The notes under the pieces: generated by a model
Told to the model about the DNA's origin: nothing
Seen by the model: only the letters and a program-made list of their open reading frames with translations
Databases searched by the model: none
NCBI GenBank assembly: GCA_020024715.1
Contig: JAHHTJ010000006.1
Coordinates: forward strand, 1-18,617
DNA from: Mycoplasmataceae bacterium
Lineage (GTDB): Bacteria; Bacillota_I; Bacilli_A; Mycoplasmatales; Mycoplasmoidaceae
Reading direction: 5' to 3'
DNA length: 18,617 nucleotides
Shown: positions 1-7,703 of the stretch, one piece after another
Layout of the letters: every line of letters begins with the position of its first letter
Position numbering within the stretch: the first letter of the stretch is position 1
Position numbers and translations under genes: made by a program

Positions 1-521
1 ATATAAAAGATACTAAAATTTTCTCTGATTAAAAATTTAAACCATAGATTATATTTTTTAAAAACATTGATTAATGAATTTAAAAATTCAGTTGCTTTTA
101 GTTTTAATTCTAAATGATATGATTTTGTTTCTAAATTACTAATAGATCCCATTTTCAAGAATCATCCATTTAAAAAAAATCAAAAATTTTCTATTACAAT
201 TTTATTATTAAATAAATCTTTAATAAATTCATTTAAATGTTCTATAAATAAGGCATATTTATTGTTATTAGTTAAATTTAATGTAATAATATTATTTTTT
301 TTTATTAAATCATTTCTTGTGATAGAAATATAATCTGATAAGTTAGATAAAATAAAATCAGAAATTAAATTAAATTTAAAATTAATTGATTTTGCATTAC
401 TTAAAATATCTTGAAAACAATAACCATATAAAAGATACTTTTTTTGTTCTTGTGTATATTTTCTTAAGATTAATTCGTGTTTAACGGTTTTGGTAAAATT
501 ATCAACTTCATGATTTTGCAT
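1..521 (-). CDS. whiA: WhiA-family DNA-binding protein, N-terminal part (runs off left edge)
   Basis: The frame opens at an ATG at 519-521 and stays open to the window edge, about 173 codons, reading TGA at 177-179 and 165-167 as Trp. An in-frame TAA just upstream at 528-530 rules out an earlier start. The first residues (FTKTVKHEL) resemble the WhiA opening, and a later stretch with GSISN...YHLEL matches the conserved GSxxxPExxYHLE segment of the N-terminal LAGLIDADG-like domain. The C-terminal helix-turn-helix half lies outside the window. WhiA is a conserved DNA-binding protein of Gram-positive bacteria and mollicutes. In Bacillus it sits downstream of trxB, and in M. genitalium I recall trxB (MG102) followed by this family (MG103), so position supports the call. 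The start overlaps the end of trxB by 23 bases, which suggests translational coupling. No strong Shine-Dalgarno sequence is visible. Confidence 0.8.
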
Positions 522-1467
522 TTTTATTTATATAATCAATAGCATCAAGTGCTGCTACTGTTCCATCACTATTAGCAGTTGTTATTTGTCTAAAATCATT
601 TTCTGTAACATCACCAACACCATATAAACCATCAATCTTAGTTTTTTTATTTTTATTAGTAATTATTTGTTTTTGTTCATTTAAAATATCTAGATTACTT
701 AAGAAACTTGTGGATGGGTTAAAACCAATATATGGAAAAATACATGCTACATTTAAAATTCTTTCTTCATTAGTTTCTAAATTTTGTATTTTAATTCCTG
801 TAATTTTTTCATCACCTACATATGCTTTTACAACATATGGAACCAACATTTCAACATTAGATTTGCTCTTGATTTCATCAAGCATAATTGCATCAGCTCT
901 GAATTGTTCGCGACGATGAATCAAATATATTTTCTTAACAATTTTAGTTAAATATAGTGCTTCTTGAATAGCACTATTACCTCCACCAACTACAGCTACA
1001 TCTTGATTAGCATATAAATTACCATCACAAACAGCGCAATAAGAAATACCTTTATATTCGAATTTTTTTTCGTTTTCCAATCCTAAAGTGCGTTCTTTCA
1101 TACCTGTAGCAATAATTACTACTTTTGCAAAATATGTTTCATTTTTTTTGGTGTGAACGCTAAAAATTTTAGCATCTTCATCTTTATTAATACGATCAAC
1201 TCATCCATACATATAGTGAGCTTTTAATTTAGTAGCTTGATTAAACATATTTAATGCTAAATCACTACCAACAACCTTTTGAAAACCTGGATAATTTTCG
1301 ATTTGATCAGTACTAGTAACTTTTCCACCAGGAGTACTACCTTCTAAAAAACCAACTTTTAAATCAGCTCTAGCAGCATAAATAGCAGCTGTTAATCCAG
1401 CAGGTCCAGCTCCAATAATTAAAACATCAAATCTTTTATCTTCAGCTGGAATATTAATTTTTAACAT
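499..1467 (-). CDS. trxB: Thioredoxin reductase (NADPH, FAD flavoprotein)
   Basis: The product has 322 residues, the usual size for bacterial low-molecular-weight thioredoxin reductase. Visible landmarks are the FAD-binding GAGPAG at residues 19-24, the redox-active pair CAVC at 144-147, the NADPH-binding GGGNSA at 161-166, and a C-terminal GVGDV...RQITTANSDG block that closes the FAD site. The enzyme transfers electrons from NADPH to thioredoxin in the cytosol. Two late in-frame TGA codons are Trp here, so the protein ends in ...NAKS-W-S-W at the TAA at 499-501, not at 508. The start ATG is preceded by a strong AAGAGGTG ribosome binding site. Only 11 bases separate it from lgt, and it overlaps whiA by 23 bases, so lgt-trxB-whiA is very probably one transcript. 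Confidence 0.95.
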
Positions 1468-1471
1468 ATAA

Positions 1472-1479
1472 ACACCTCT
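1472..1479 (-). promoter_or_regulatory. Strong ribosome binding site of trxB
   Basis: On the minus strand the bases AAGAGGTG stand just upstream of the trxB ATG. They overlap the stop codon of lgt by one base. This fixes the trxB start and supports coupled translation after lgt. The same AAGAGGT core precedes ileS at 15708-15714. Confidence 0.75.
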
Positions 1480-2747
1480 TATAAATACCTTGTGTCAAAA
1501 TCACAATAGTAATATTTTAAATCCTTTTGTCGATTATAATATTGTATTGAATTTAAATATAGTTTTGTTTCTTGAATTTTATTATTAATTTCATCAATTT
1601 TAATGTTTATATTTGATAAATAAGTTGAACCTAGTTTTTTTGTTTGTGCATTTATTTTCTTTTTATTACAATTTGTTAATTTAAGTTTTAATAAACTCAT
1701 AACAAATGGATAGCGAATCTTTTCTAATAAAAATTTCCAAACATTATAACTTCGCATTTTATATACATACAAATTAACATAAACAAAACCAATTATTCCA
1801 AAAATAATAAATAAACAAGCAGTAACATAATCTTTATCAAAACCGAATTTCATTAAACTATATCCATTACTACCATAAGGAATATTTTTTTGATCAATAA
1901 AATCTAAACCATAACGATTTAATTCCATGCAACTTCTAATAATTCCATATCCAATGAAATATCCACTAGCTAATGAACCTCTTTTAATTCATCTAAATCT
2001 TTCTAGCACAAAATATAATGTTGCTCATAACATAATATCACCAAAGGATTCATACAAAAAGAATGGATTATAAAAATTAGCTAGCTGCGGTATATTTGCA
2101 TAGTTAAATTGCTGCGGTATAATGTACATATTTTTAAATACATGAGGCATCATGTAAGCTAAGAAATCTAAATTATTTACATTTGTAATATCACCAAAGA
2201 CTTCATGATTTGTAAAATTACCTCATCGACCAATAGCTTGACCTAGCACAATTAAAGGAACGATTGCATCTGCGTATATTCAAACACTTGTTCTTCTTAA
2301 TGACTCAATTCCAGAGTCATTAATGACACGAACATTATATTTTGGTCGTTTTAAAATTAGCGGGAATCATATTAAAGCTAAAGCAACATCAAATATTACT
2401 CCTCCTAAAATTGCTAATCCAGCAATTCCTCCTTCACCATCTCCTCCAAAAAACTGTAAAAAACCATCATAAGGATTTGTTGCTGTTATTTTAGCATCAC
2501 CAATTACATAAGATCATGAACGAGCACCAAAAATTGCACCTGGAATTGCCATAATTGCATACCAAAAGAATGGTTCATAAGATACTTTATAATAATAATG
2601 TAACTTAATACAACCAACTAAAATTGCTAATAAAAATCCACATAGATAAGTAATAGCATACCAATGGACATCTAAATGTCCTAAATAAAAAGCAGTTTGT
2701 AATGGATTAGAATGAACTAAACTACCTTGCACATCAAAATTAAACAT
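1479..2747 (-). CDS. lgt: Phosphatidylglycerol-prolipoprotein diacylglyceryl transferase
   Basis: The frame encodes 422 residues when TGA is read as Trp. The Lgt signature G-R-W-G-N-F-x-N-x-E-x-x-G is present at residues 173-185, with its Trp encoded by TGA. Other family features are an early HWYAITY segment, PFFLYES, and a late YGIIR...ELNR helix. Lgt is a polytopic membrane enzyme that moves diacylglycerol from phosphatidylglycerol to the lipobox Cys of prolipoproteins, the first step in anchoring mycoplasma surface lipoproteins. The protein is longer than typical Lgt (about 260-300 residues). After the last membrane helix (about 307-329) comes a Lys/Asn-rich tail of about 93 residues, presumably cytosolic and partly helical. 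It is first in the lgt-trxB-whiA operon. No Shine-Dalgarno sequence precedes the ATG. Confidence 0.95.
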
Positions 2748-2790
2748 GTTTTAATTCTAACATTTCATATATAATTTTTATAATAATAAA
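2748..2790. promoter_or_regulatory. Divergent promoter region between lgt and nadK
   Basis: This 43-base AT-only-like spacer must hold the promoters of both transcription units. For nadK there are two consensus TATAAT boxes, at 2770-2775 and 2779-2784. For lgt the minus strand offers TAGAAT (2754-2759) and TATAT-like sequences further back. No clear -35 element or Shine-Dalgarno sequence is seen for either gene. The boxes lie so close to the start codons that the mRNAs would have little or no leader. This is an inference from spacing. Confidence 0.5.
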
Positions 2791-3603
2791 ATGATTATAA
2801 ATACTTATAAAATAGAAATTTATGAAGAAAGTATTCAAAATAAAACTATAACTACTTCTTTAGAAAAAATTTTAATTGAAAATGGTTGAGTAAAAAATGA
2901 ACTATCACCAAATTATGTTTTTGTACTTGGTGGTGATGGTACTTTTTTACGTTCATTTTCTATCCACAAAGATAAAAAAACAAGAATTATTGGAATTAAT
3001 TCAGGAACACTTGGTTTTTATACAGTAGGAAGTTGAGAAACTTTAAGCAAAAAGAAAGATTTTATTAAATATATCACTAATGATGAAAAATTTCATCACC
3101 CTTTGGTTTTACAATCAACTTTATATAATGAAAAAGAAGAAATAATTTTGAATTTAACTGCTTTAAATGATTTAGTTATTCAAAATCCATTAACATTAAA
3201 AGGTTGTTTATATATAAATAAAAAAAATAAATTTTTAGATTATGTAGGTACTGGTTTGATTTTTTGTACCCCAACAGGTTCAACTGGTAGCAATAAATCA
3301 AATAACGGTCCATTGTTTTTTTCTACATTAAATGCTTATTGTTTATCTTTTATTATGCCTATTAATAACAATAAATATGTTAATTTTACCAATCCGTTGC
3401 TTTTTCATAAAAATGAACAAATTATGTGAGAAGTTAAAAATACGGATTTTACATGAGAATTAATTAATGATGGAAATTTATATGGAAAAGAATTACTAAT
3501 TAACGTAAAAAAAATTAATATAAGATTGGTGAATGCGAAGTGTGAAATTTATATGTCTTCTGATACTACAGATGCATTAGTTAGATTAAAAAATTTTTTT
3601 TAA
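2791..3603 (+). CDS. nadK: NAD kinase
   Basis: The frame gives 270 residues from the ATG at 2791 to the TAA at 3601, with several TGA-coded Trp. It carries the NAD kinase nucleotide site GGDGTF at residues 47-52, the following NSGTLGFYT (family NxGxLGFL), and the substrate-binding TPTGSTG block. The enzyme phosphorylates NAD+ to NADP+ using ATP or polyphosphate and is the only route to NADP(H). Length fits the short bacterial/mollicute form. I recall NAD kinase (MG128) directly followed by an EIIB-like gene (MG129) in M. genitalium, the same order as here. An ATG at 2822 is out of frame. No Shine-Dalgarno sequence precedes the ATG, so translation may begin on a near-leaderless mRNA. Confidence 0.93.
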
Positions 3604-3613
3604 GGAGAATAAA

Positions 3614-3979
3614 ATGAGTGACAAAAAAAAGAATTTAAGTTTTAAAACAAAGTTTTTAAATATTATTACCTTTGGCTATTTGAAAAGAAAAGCAACTAAA
3701 CAAATAGGTAGCTATAGTAATGATAAAATTAAAAAAGATTTTGATAAGGAAGAATTATTTCATTTATTAGGTAATAAAGAAAATATTTTGGTTAGCAAAA
3801 TGGTTAGTGACAATTCAATTAAAATTAACTTAAAAAACGTTAATTTAATTAATATAGACAATTTAAAAACATTTTGTGATGCAACAGGTAGCATGAAAAG
3901 TAATGATTCAATAACTATTATTACTAAGAGTGCAAAATATATTTATGATGCATTAAATAATGAAACAACAAACAACTAA
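3614..3979 (+). CDS. PTS EIIB-like domain protein lacking the phospho-accepting Cys
   Basis: The product has 121 residues and is preceded by a good ribosome binding site (AAGGAG, 3602-3607) only ten bases after nadK. Residues 1-30 are basic. Residues 46-116 follow the glucose-type EIIB fold pattern: F-x-L-L-G-x-K-E-N-I at 49-58, an alternating strand region, then a final helix. In true EIIB domains a Cys that receives phosphate from EIIA lies about six residues after the KENI motif. Here that place reads M-V-S (63-65), and the only Cys is at 88. It is therefore probably not a working phosphotransferase, and a regulatory or structural role is more likely. Its place after nadK matches my memory of MG129 in M. 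genitalium. Function unknown. Confidence 0.65.
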   Translation: MSDKKKNLSFKTKFLNIITFGYLKRKATKQIGSYSNDKIKKDFDKEELFHLLGNKENILVSKMVSDNSIKINLKNVNLINIDNLKTFCDATGSMKSNDSITIITKSAKYIYDALNNETTNN

Positions 3980-4442
3980 ACAATCTAACCACAAAGAACC
4001 AAACATAATGAAAGATGTTATGTTTGTTTATATAATTTGTGCATTTATTGGTTTTATTGGTACATTAATCTATTTTATTATTACTAAATATTTTTGTTAT
4101 TTAACTGGATGAATATTACCAATTCCTTTTGTTTTAAGTGCATTATGATTACAACAAAAAATTCCAGATACATTATTAAAAAAAGCAAAAGAATATGGAG
4201 AAAGAGCAGAAAAACCAAAAGGTTTTATGGTATTTAGTAGTTTTTTATATATTTTTTATTATTTTTTGTATATCATTCCATTTATTATTATTGGAACAAT
4301 TTCTTTTTCTTACAATAAATCACTTACAGATACGTCTGGATGATTTAATGTCTACTGTGCTTTAGGTAGTACTTTATTACTAATATTATTGATAATCATG
4401 GTAAAATTTATAAGAAATTATATAATAAACAAACGTAATTAG
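3960..4442 (+). CDS. Four-helix membrane protein in the AtpI position
   Basis: The frame from ATG 3960 to TAG 4440-4442 encodes 160 residues, with TGA-coded Trp. It shows four hydrophobic segments at about residues 20-44, 46-64, 84-112 and 124-148, and a charged loop (KKAKEYGERAEKPKG) between the second and third. It lies just upstream of atpB, where many bacteria have atpI and where M. genitalium has the uncharacterised membrane protein MG406 (from memory). AtpI proteins assist c-ring assembly or ion uptake. That role here is inferred from position and topology, not from sequence motifs. The chosen start overlaps the EIIB-like gene by 20 bases and has no clear ribosome binding site. ATG at 4008 (residue 17) is a plausible alternative start and would leave all four helices intact. 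Confidence 0.6.
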
Positions 4443-4470
4443 TTTAGCTGTAATTTCTTATAACATTGCT

Positions 4471-4476
4471 TATAAT
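4471..4476 (+). promoter_or_regulatory. Candidate -10 box for the ATPase operon
   Basis: A perfect TATAAT lies in the 56-base gap between the AtpI-like gene and atpB, about 22 bases before the atpB start. Transcription would begin near 4483 and give a short leader carrying the ribosome binding site. No convincing -35 element is seen, as is common in mollicutes. Read-through from the upstream genes is also possible. Confidence 0.45.
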
Positions 4477-4487
4477 AAAAAATTTGA

Positions 4488-4501
4488 CGGAGGATAAAGT
4501 G
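4488..4501 (+). promoter_or_regulatory. Ribosome binding site and GTG start of atpB
   Basis: CGGAGG at 4488-4493 is the strongest Shine-Dalgarno match in the window and sits five bases before GTG 4499-4501. No suitable ATG is nearby, so this site decides the GTG start of atpB. Confidence 0.7.
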
Positions 4502-5449
4502 CATATTGAATTTGTTTTAGCAAATGATAATACAACAGCATTACACAAATTTGCTCAAATGTCAAACATTATTCAGCAAAAAACTGAACAACTCGGAACT
4601 TTATCTGGTTGATACCATCAAGGTGCAATAAGTGTTTTTAATCAAGGAGTTATTTTATCAATCATTGTAACAGCAATTTTGATGATAACAATTTCCATAA
4701 TTTGTTATGTGAAATTAAAAAAACTTCAACCGAATCAACCACCTAAAGGAATTGTTCTACTTGTAGAATGATATTTCGAAATTGTCGAATCAATGACAAT
4801 TGAAATGTTTGGTACTACAGGAAATCAATATAAAAAAATAGCTCCATATTTTGCTTTCTTATTATTTTATTTTTTCTTTGGGGACATTATGGGTGTTTTT
4901 GGTTTTCCTGAATTAGCACAAAACTATACAATTCCACTAACGAATGGAATTATATGTTTAATAGGAATATTTTATTTAGGAATAAAACATCAAAGATGAT
5001 TATTCTTAAGACATTTCTTTTTTAAGGTTAAATATGCAGGTAAAACTATACCATTAATGATCAATCCATTAGAAATTATTGGAATATTTACTCCAATCGT
5101 TTCATTAACATTTAGATTATGGGGTAATATTTTTGCTTCAGTTATTGTTATTTCATTTGTCTATATAATTGGTCAATTAATAGGACCTGGTGGTAATGCT
5201 GAGAGTGCTTTAAATACACCTGGGTTAATTTTGGTAGGTGGATTTATTCTAGCACCTTTACCACATATGTTGTTTGACTTGTTTATCGATCCAATTCAAG
5301 CTTATGTTTTCGTAATTTTAAACATGACATATTGAGCTATGAGAACAAACGGAGAAGAAGCTATTGAAATGGAAGAAAGACTTCAAAGAAAAAAAGCTTT
5401 ACGCGAAAGTAAAAAAGATAAATTACAATTAGCTACACAAGCTAAATAA
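4499..5449 (+). CDS. atpB: F1Fo ATPase subunit a
   Basis: The product has 316 residues, starting at GTG, and is strongly hydrophobic. The essential arginine that faces the c-ring is visible as R206 in the segment LTFRLWGN (family LSLRLFGN), and the preceding MxNPLE...F helix is typical. A conserved MTIEMFG segment occurs around residue 99. Subunit a forms the ion half-channels next to the c-ring in the membrane sector. The C-terminus is a charged tail of about 38 residues rich in Lys, Arg and Glu, probably cytosolic. In fermentative mollicutes the complex is thought to work mainly as an ATP-driven pump, and in ureaplasmas as a synthase. The sequence alone does not say which applies. It is the first ATPase structural gene of the operon. 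Confidence 0.95.
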
Positions 5450-5468
5450 ATAAAAGAGGAAAATAAAA

Positions 5469-5840
5469 ATGTTTTTAGATTTAAATACTTTACATGAAAT
5501 TCACCAACAAACTAATGATAATTCTGCTGTTTTAGCACAATTACCAGAACATCATCAAAATTTGGTACTAGCTGCAGATGCAAAAGCAGCAACAAAAGAT
5601 AATACTGCAGCTCGTGCTGGTTGTTATATTGGTGCTGGTTTAGCTATGACAGGAGCTTTAGGAGTAGGTATTGGACAAGGATATGTTGGTGGTAAAGCAG
5701 CTTTAGCAGTTGCTAAGAATCCAGATGAATACTCAAGAATTCGTGCCATGATGTTAATTGGTGCAGCTATTGCTGAATCTTCAGCTATTTATGCTTTGAT
5801 TATTGCAATTTTATTAATATTTGTTGCTCCATCTCTTTAA
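5469..5840 (+). CDS. atpE: F1Fo ATPase subunit c, copy 1
   Basis: The product has 123 residues against 70-100 in most bacteria. Residues 1-50 form a polar extension rich in His, Gln, Asn and Ala. The usual helical hairpin follows: helix 1 (51-80) with GVGIGQGY, a loop KNPDEYSRIR, and helix 2 (94-120) with AIAESSAIYAL. The ion-carrying carboxylate is E103. Q70, S104 and Y108 stand where the Na+-binding c subunits of Ilyobacter-type enzymes have Gln32, Ser66 and Tyr70. The ribosome binding site is AAGAGGA. A second c gene follows 44 bases downstream, which is very unusual. This copy ends in APSL and has Lys in place of the more common Arg in the polar loop (KNP). Confidence 0.93.
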   Translation: MFLDLNTLHEIHQQTNDNSAVLAQLPEHHQNLVLAADAKAATKDNTAARAGCYIGAGLAMTGALGVGIGQGYVGGKAALAVAKNPDEYSRIRAMMLIGAAIAESSAIYALIIAILLIFVAPSL

Positions 5841-5884
5841 TTCATAACTTCAAATTATTTTAATAAATAGAAAGGAAAAAAGAA

Positions 5885-6262
5885 ATGACAACATTTATCG
5901 ATTTATTTACAAATCTTGCTGATGCGTCTGATAAGATTAATTCTCATGCAAATAATATTCACGAAAGCACACATGCTATTTCAACAATTGTTGAAAAAAC
6001 TGCATTAGATACAACAACTACATCAACCAATTTATTTACACCAGCTTTTGGTGCTGGGGTTGGTGCTGGTTGTGCTATGTTAGGTGCTACTGGAGTAGGT
6101 ATTGGACAAGGTTATACAGCAGGAGAAGCTGTTGATGGTTTAGCAAGAAACCCAAAAATGATGTCAAAGATTAGATCAACAATGTTAATTGGTGCAGCTA
6201 TTGCTGAATCTTCTGCAATTTATGCATTAATTATCTCTATATTATTAATCTTTGTAAGATAA
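5885..6262 (+). CDS. atpE: F1Fo ATPase subunit c, copy 2
   Basis: The product has 125 residues. It has a Thr/Asn/His-rich extension (1-55) unrelated by eye to that of copy 1, then a hairpin about 65% identical to copy 1. Key residues are kept: Q75 in GIGQGY, the loop RNP (89-91 region), and E108, S109 and Y113 in the second helix. That helix is nearly identical between the copies over some 24 residues. Both copies have intact frames, ribosome binding sites (AAAGGA here) and all functional residues, so neither looks like a pseudogene. The likely origin is a tandem duplication inside the operon, with divergence in the extension and loop. Whether both enter one ring or form alternative rings cannot be told from sequence. 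Confidence 0.92.
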   Translation: MTTFIDLFTNLADASDKINSHANNIHESTHAISTIVEKTALDTTTTSTNLFTPAFGAGVGAGCAMLGATGVGIGQGYTAGEAVDGLARNPKMMSKIRSTMLIGAAIAESSAIYALIISILLIFVR

Positions 6263-6288
6263 GCATTTTAAAGAAATAGGAAATAAAA

Positions 6289-7701
6289 ATGAAAAAAAAT
6301 AAAAATCCTAATTTAGAATACATTAACAATAATCTTCCACATGTTGATGTTTTACCTGATTACTTAACTAGCATGATTGAAGAAGCATTGGTTAAAAATG
6401 ATGTTACAGAAGATGGTAATTTATTTTTAGATGAAGAATTATCAAATGAAATCGTAAAGAAAATAGCAGGTTCACCATCATTAACTTATTATTCTAAAAC
6501 TTTAGAAAAAACTATTTTATTAGTTGGATATTATGCACCTAATATTAAGGATATTAAAGCAAAAAAAGAGAATTTTTTGCAAAATCCTACACTAGCTGAA
6601 AGAAAACAAATTATTAATCACATTTATTTTTCATTACCATTACCACAAAATGAATTATCTAGTCAAAAATTAGATGAAGTTCAACATACAGATATAAATA
6701 CAATTCAAAAAGATACTAATCAAAAATCAATTAAAAAATTAATTAGTATTTTGGATCGCAAAAGTATGAATAGTGAAGGTTACATTTTTTTAAATGAAAA
6801 TGAAAGAGATGAACTTGGTGAAGAATTTTTGTTAAATACTAGAAAAATTCAACTAGATGATTATGTTAGAACTATTAATTTTGGTGGTGTAAAACAAGAA
6901 GTTGAATTAGCTATGGAAAAACGATATGCTAATTATAGTTTTGATACATTAAATAAGTATAAAAATTTAAATACAATTATTTATCCTATTTTTCCAAATC
7001 AAAAGGTTAAGGGAAGAGAATATAAATCAGGATTTCAAGCAACTGATAAAAAACAAATTCCTTTATATTTTTGATTAGCTATCATGGGTATTTGTTTTGC
7101 TGCTTCAATTTGTATTATTATTTGAACTTTCGGTTTTGTTATTCCATCTACCGCAACACAAGGAATTTTTTATAATCCTAACCCACCAGTTGATGGAGCA
7201 TTAGTAATTCAATCATTATTTCCCAATGCATGAACATTCTTTAGTCATATTGCTGCTTCTATAACAATTTTCTTATTTTTATTTTTCTTTGCTTGAAGAC
7301 CAATGAAGGAAGCTATTGAAAAAAGAGAAAATTATATTGCTGGTCAAATTCAAAGTGCAGAAAGATTAAATAAAGAAGCTGATATTAAATTAGAATATGC
7401 AACAAGACAAGAATTAATTTCTTACGTAAAAGCAAATGAAATTATGGAAAATGCAATTCGTAGTTTAAATAATAAGAAAGATTTAATTGAAAAAGAAGCT
7501 AAAACTAATGCAGATAAAATTAAAGAAAATGCAGTTATTGAAGCTCAAAAAATTCATGAGAATTTAAAAAATAAAATAAATGATGAAATTGTTAATAATT
7601 CATTAGCAATAGCCAAAGAATTATTAAAAAGAAATGTTTCATCTAGTGATAATCAACAATTTGTTGACGATTTTATTAAAAATCTAGAAAGCAATAAGTA
7701 A
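6289..7701 (+). CDS. atpF: F1Fo ATPase subunit b with a large N-terminal extension
   Basis: A single open frame of 470 codons runs from ATG 6289, just after atpE copy 2, to TAA 7699-7701. The C-terminal part is a normal b subunit: a membrane helix at about 314-336, then RPMKEAIEKREN and a long charged helical stalk (337-470). Another hydrophobic helix lies at about 259-285, with a Pro/Asn-rich loop between them. Residues 1-258 are soluble and unlike any b domain I know; two related segments occur at about 29-60 and 150-181. With two membrane helices, both the extension and the stalk should face the cytosol. Typical b is 160-200 residues. An internal start at M266 would give a conventional b, but 265 conserved-frame codons upstream and a ribosome binding site (AGGAAA) near 6289 argue that the extension is translated. 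Confidence 0.88.
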
Positions 7702-7703
7702 TT

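Noticed and set aside
710..919. 69-codon plus-strand frame inside trxB
   Set aside because: It is antisense to a clearly conserved gene and has no start signals.
7084..7701. A separate conventional atpF starting at M266, with an independent upstream gene
   Set aside because: No stop separates the two parts when TGA is Trp, and there is no ribosome binding site before M266. A fusion is the simpler reading, though N-terminal data would decide.
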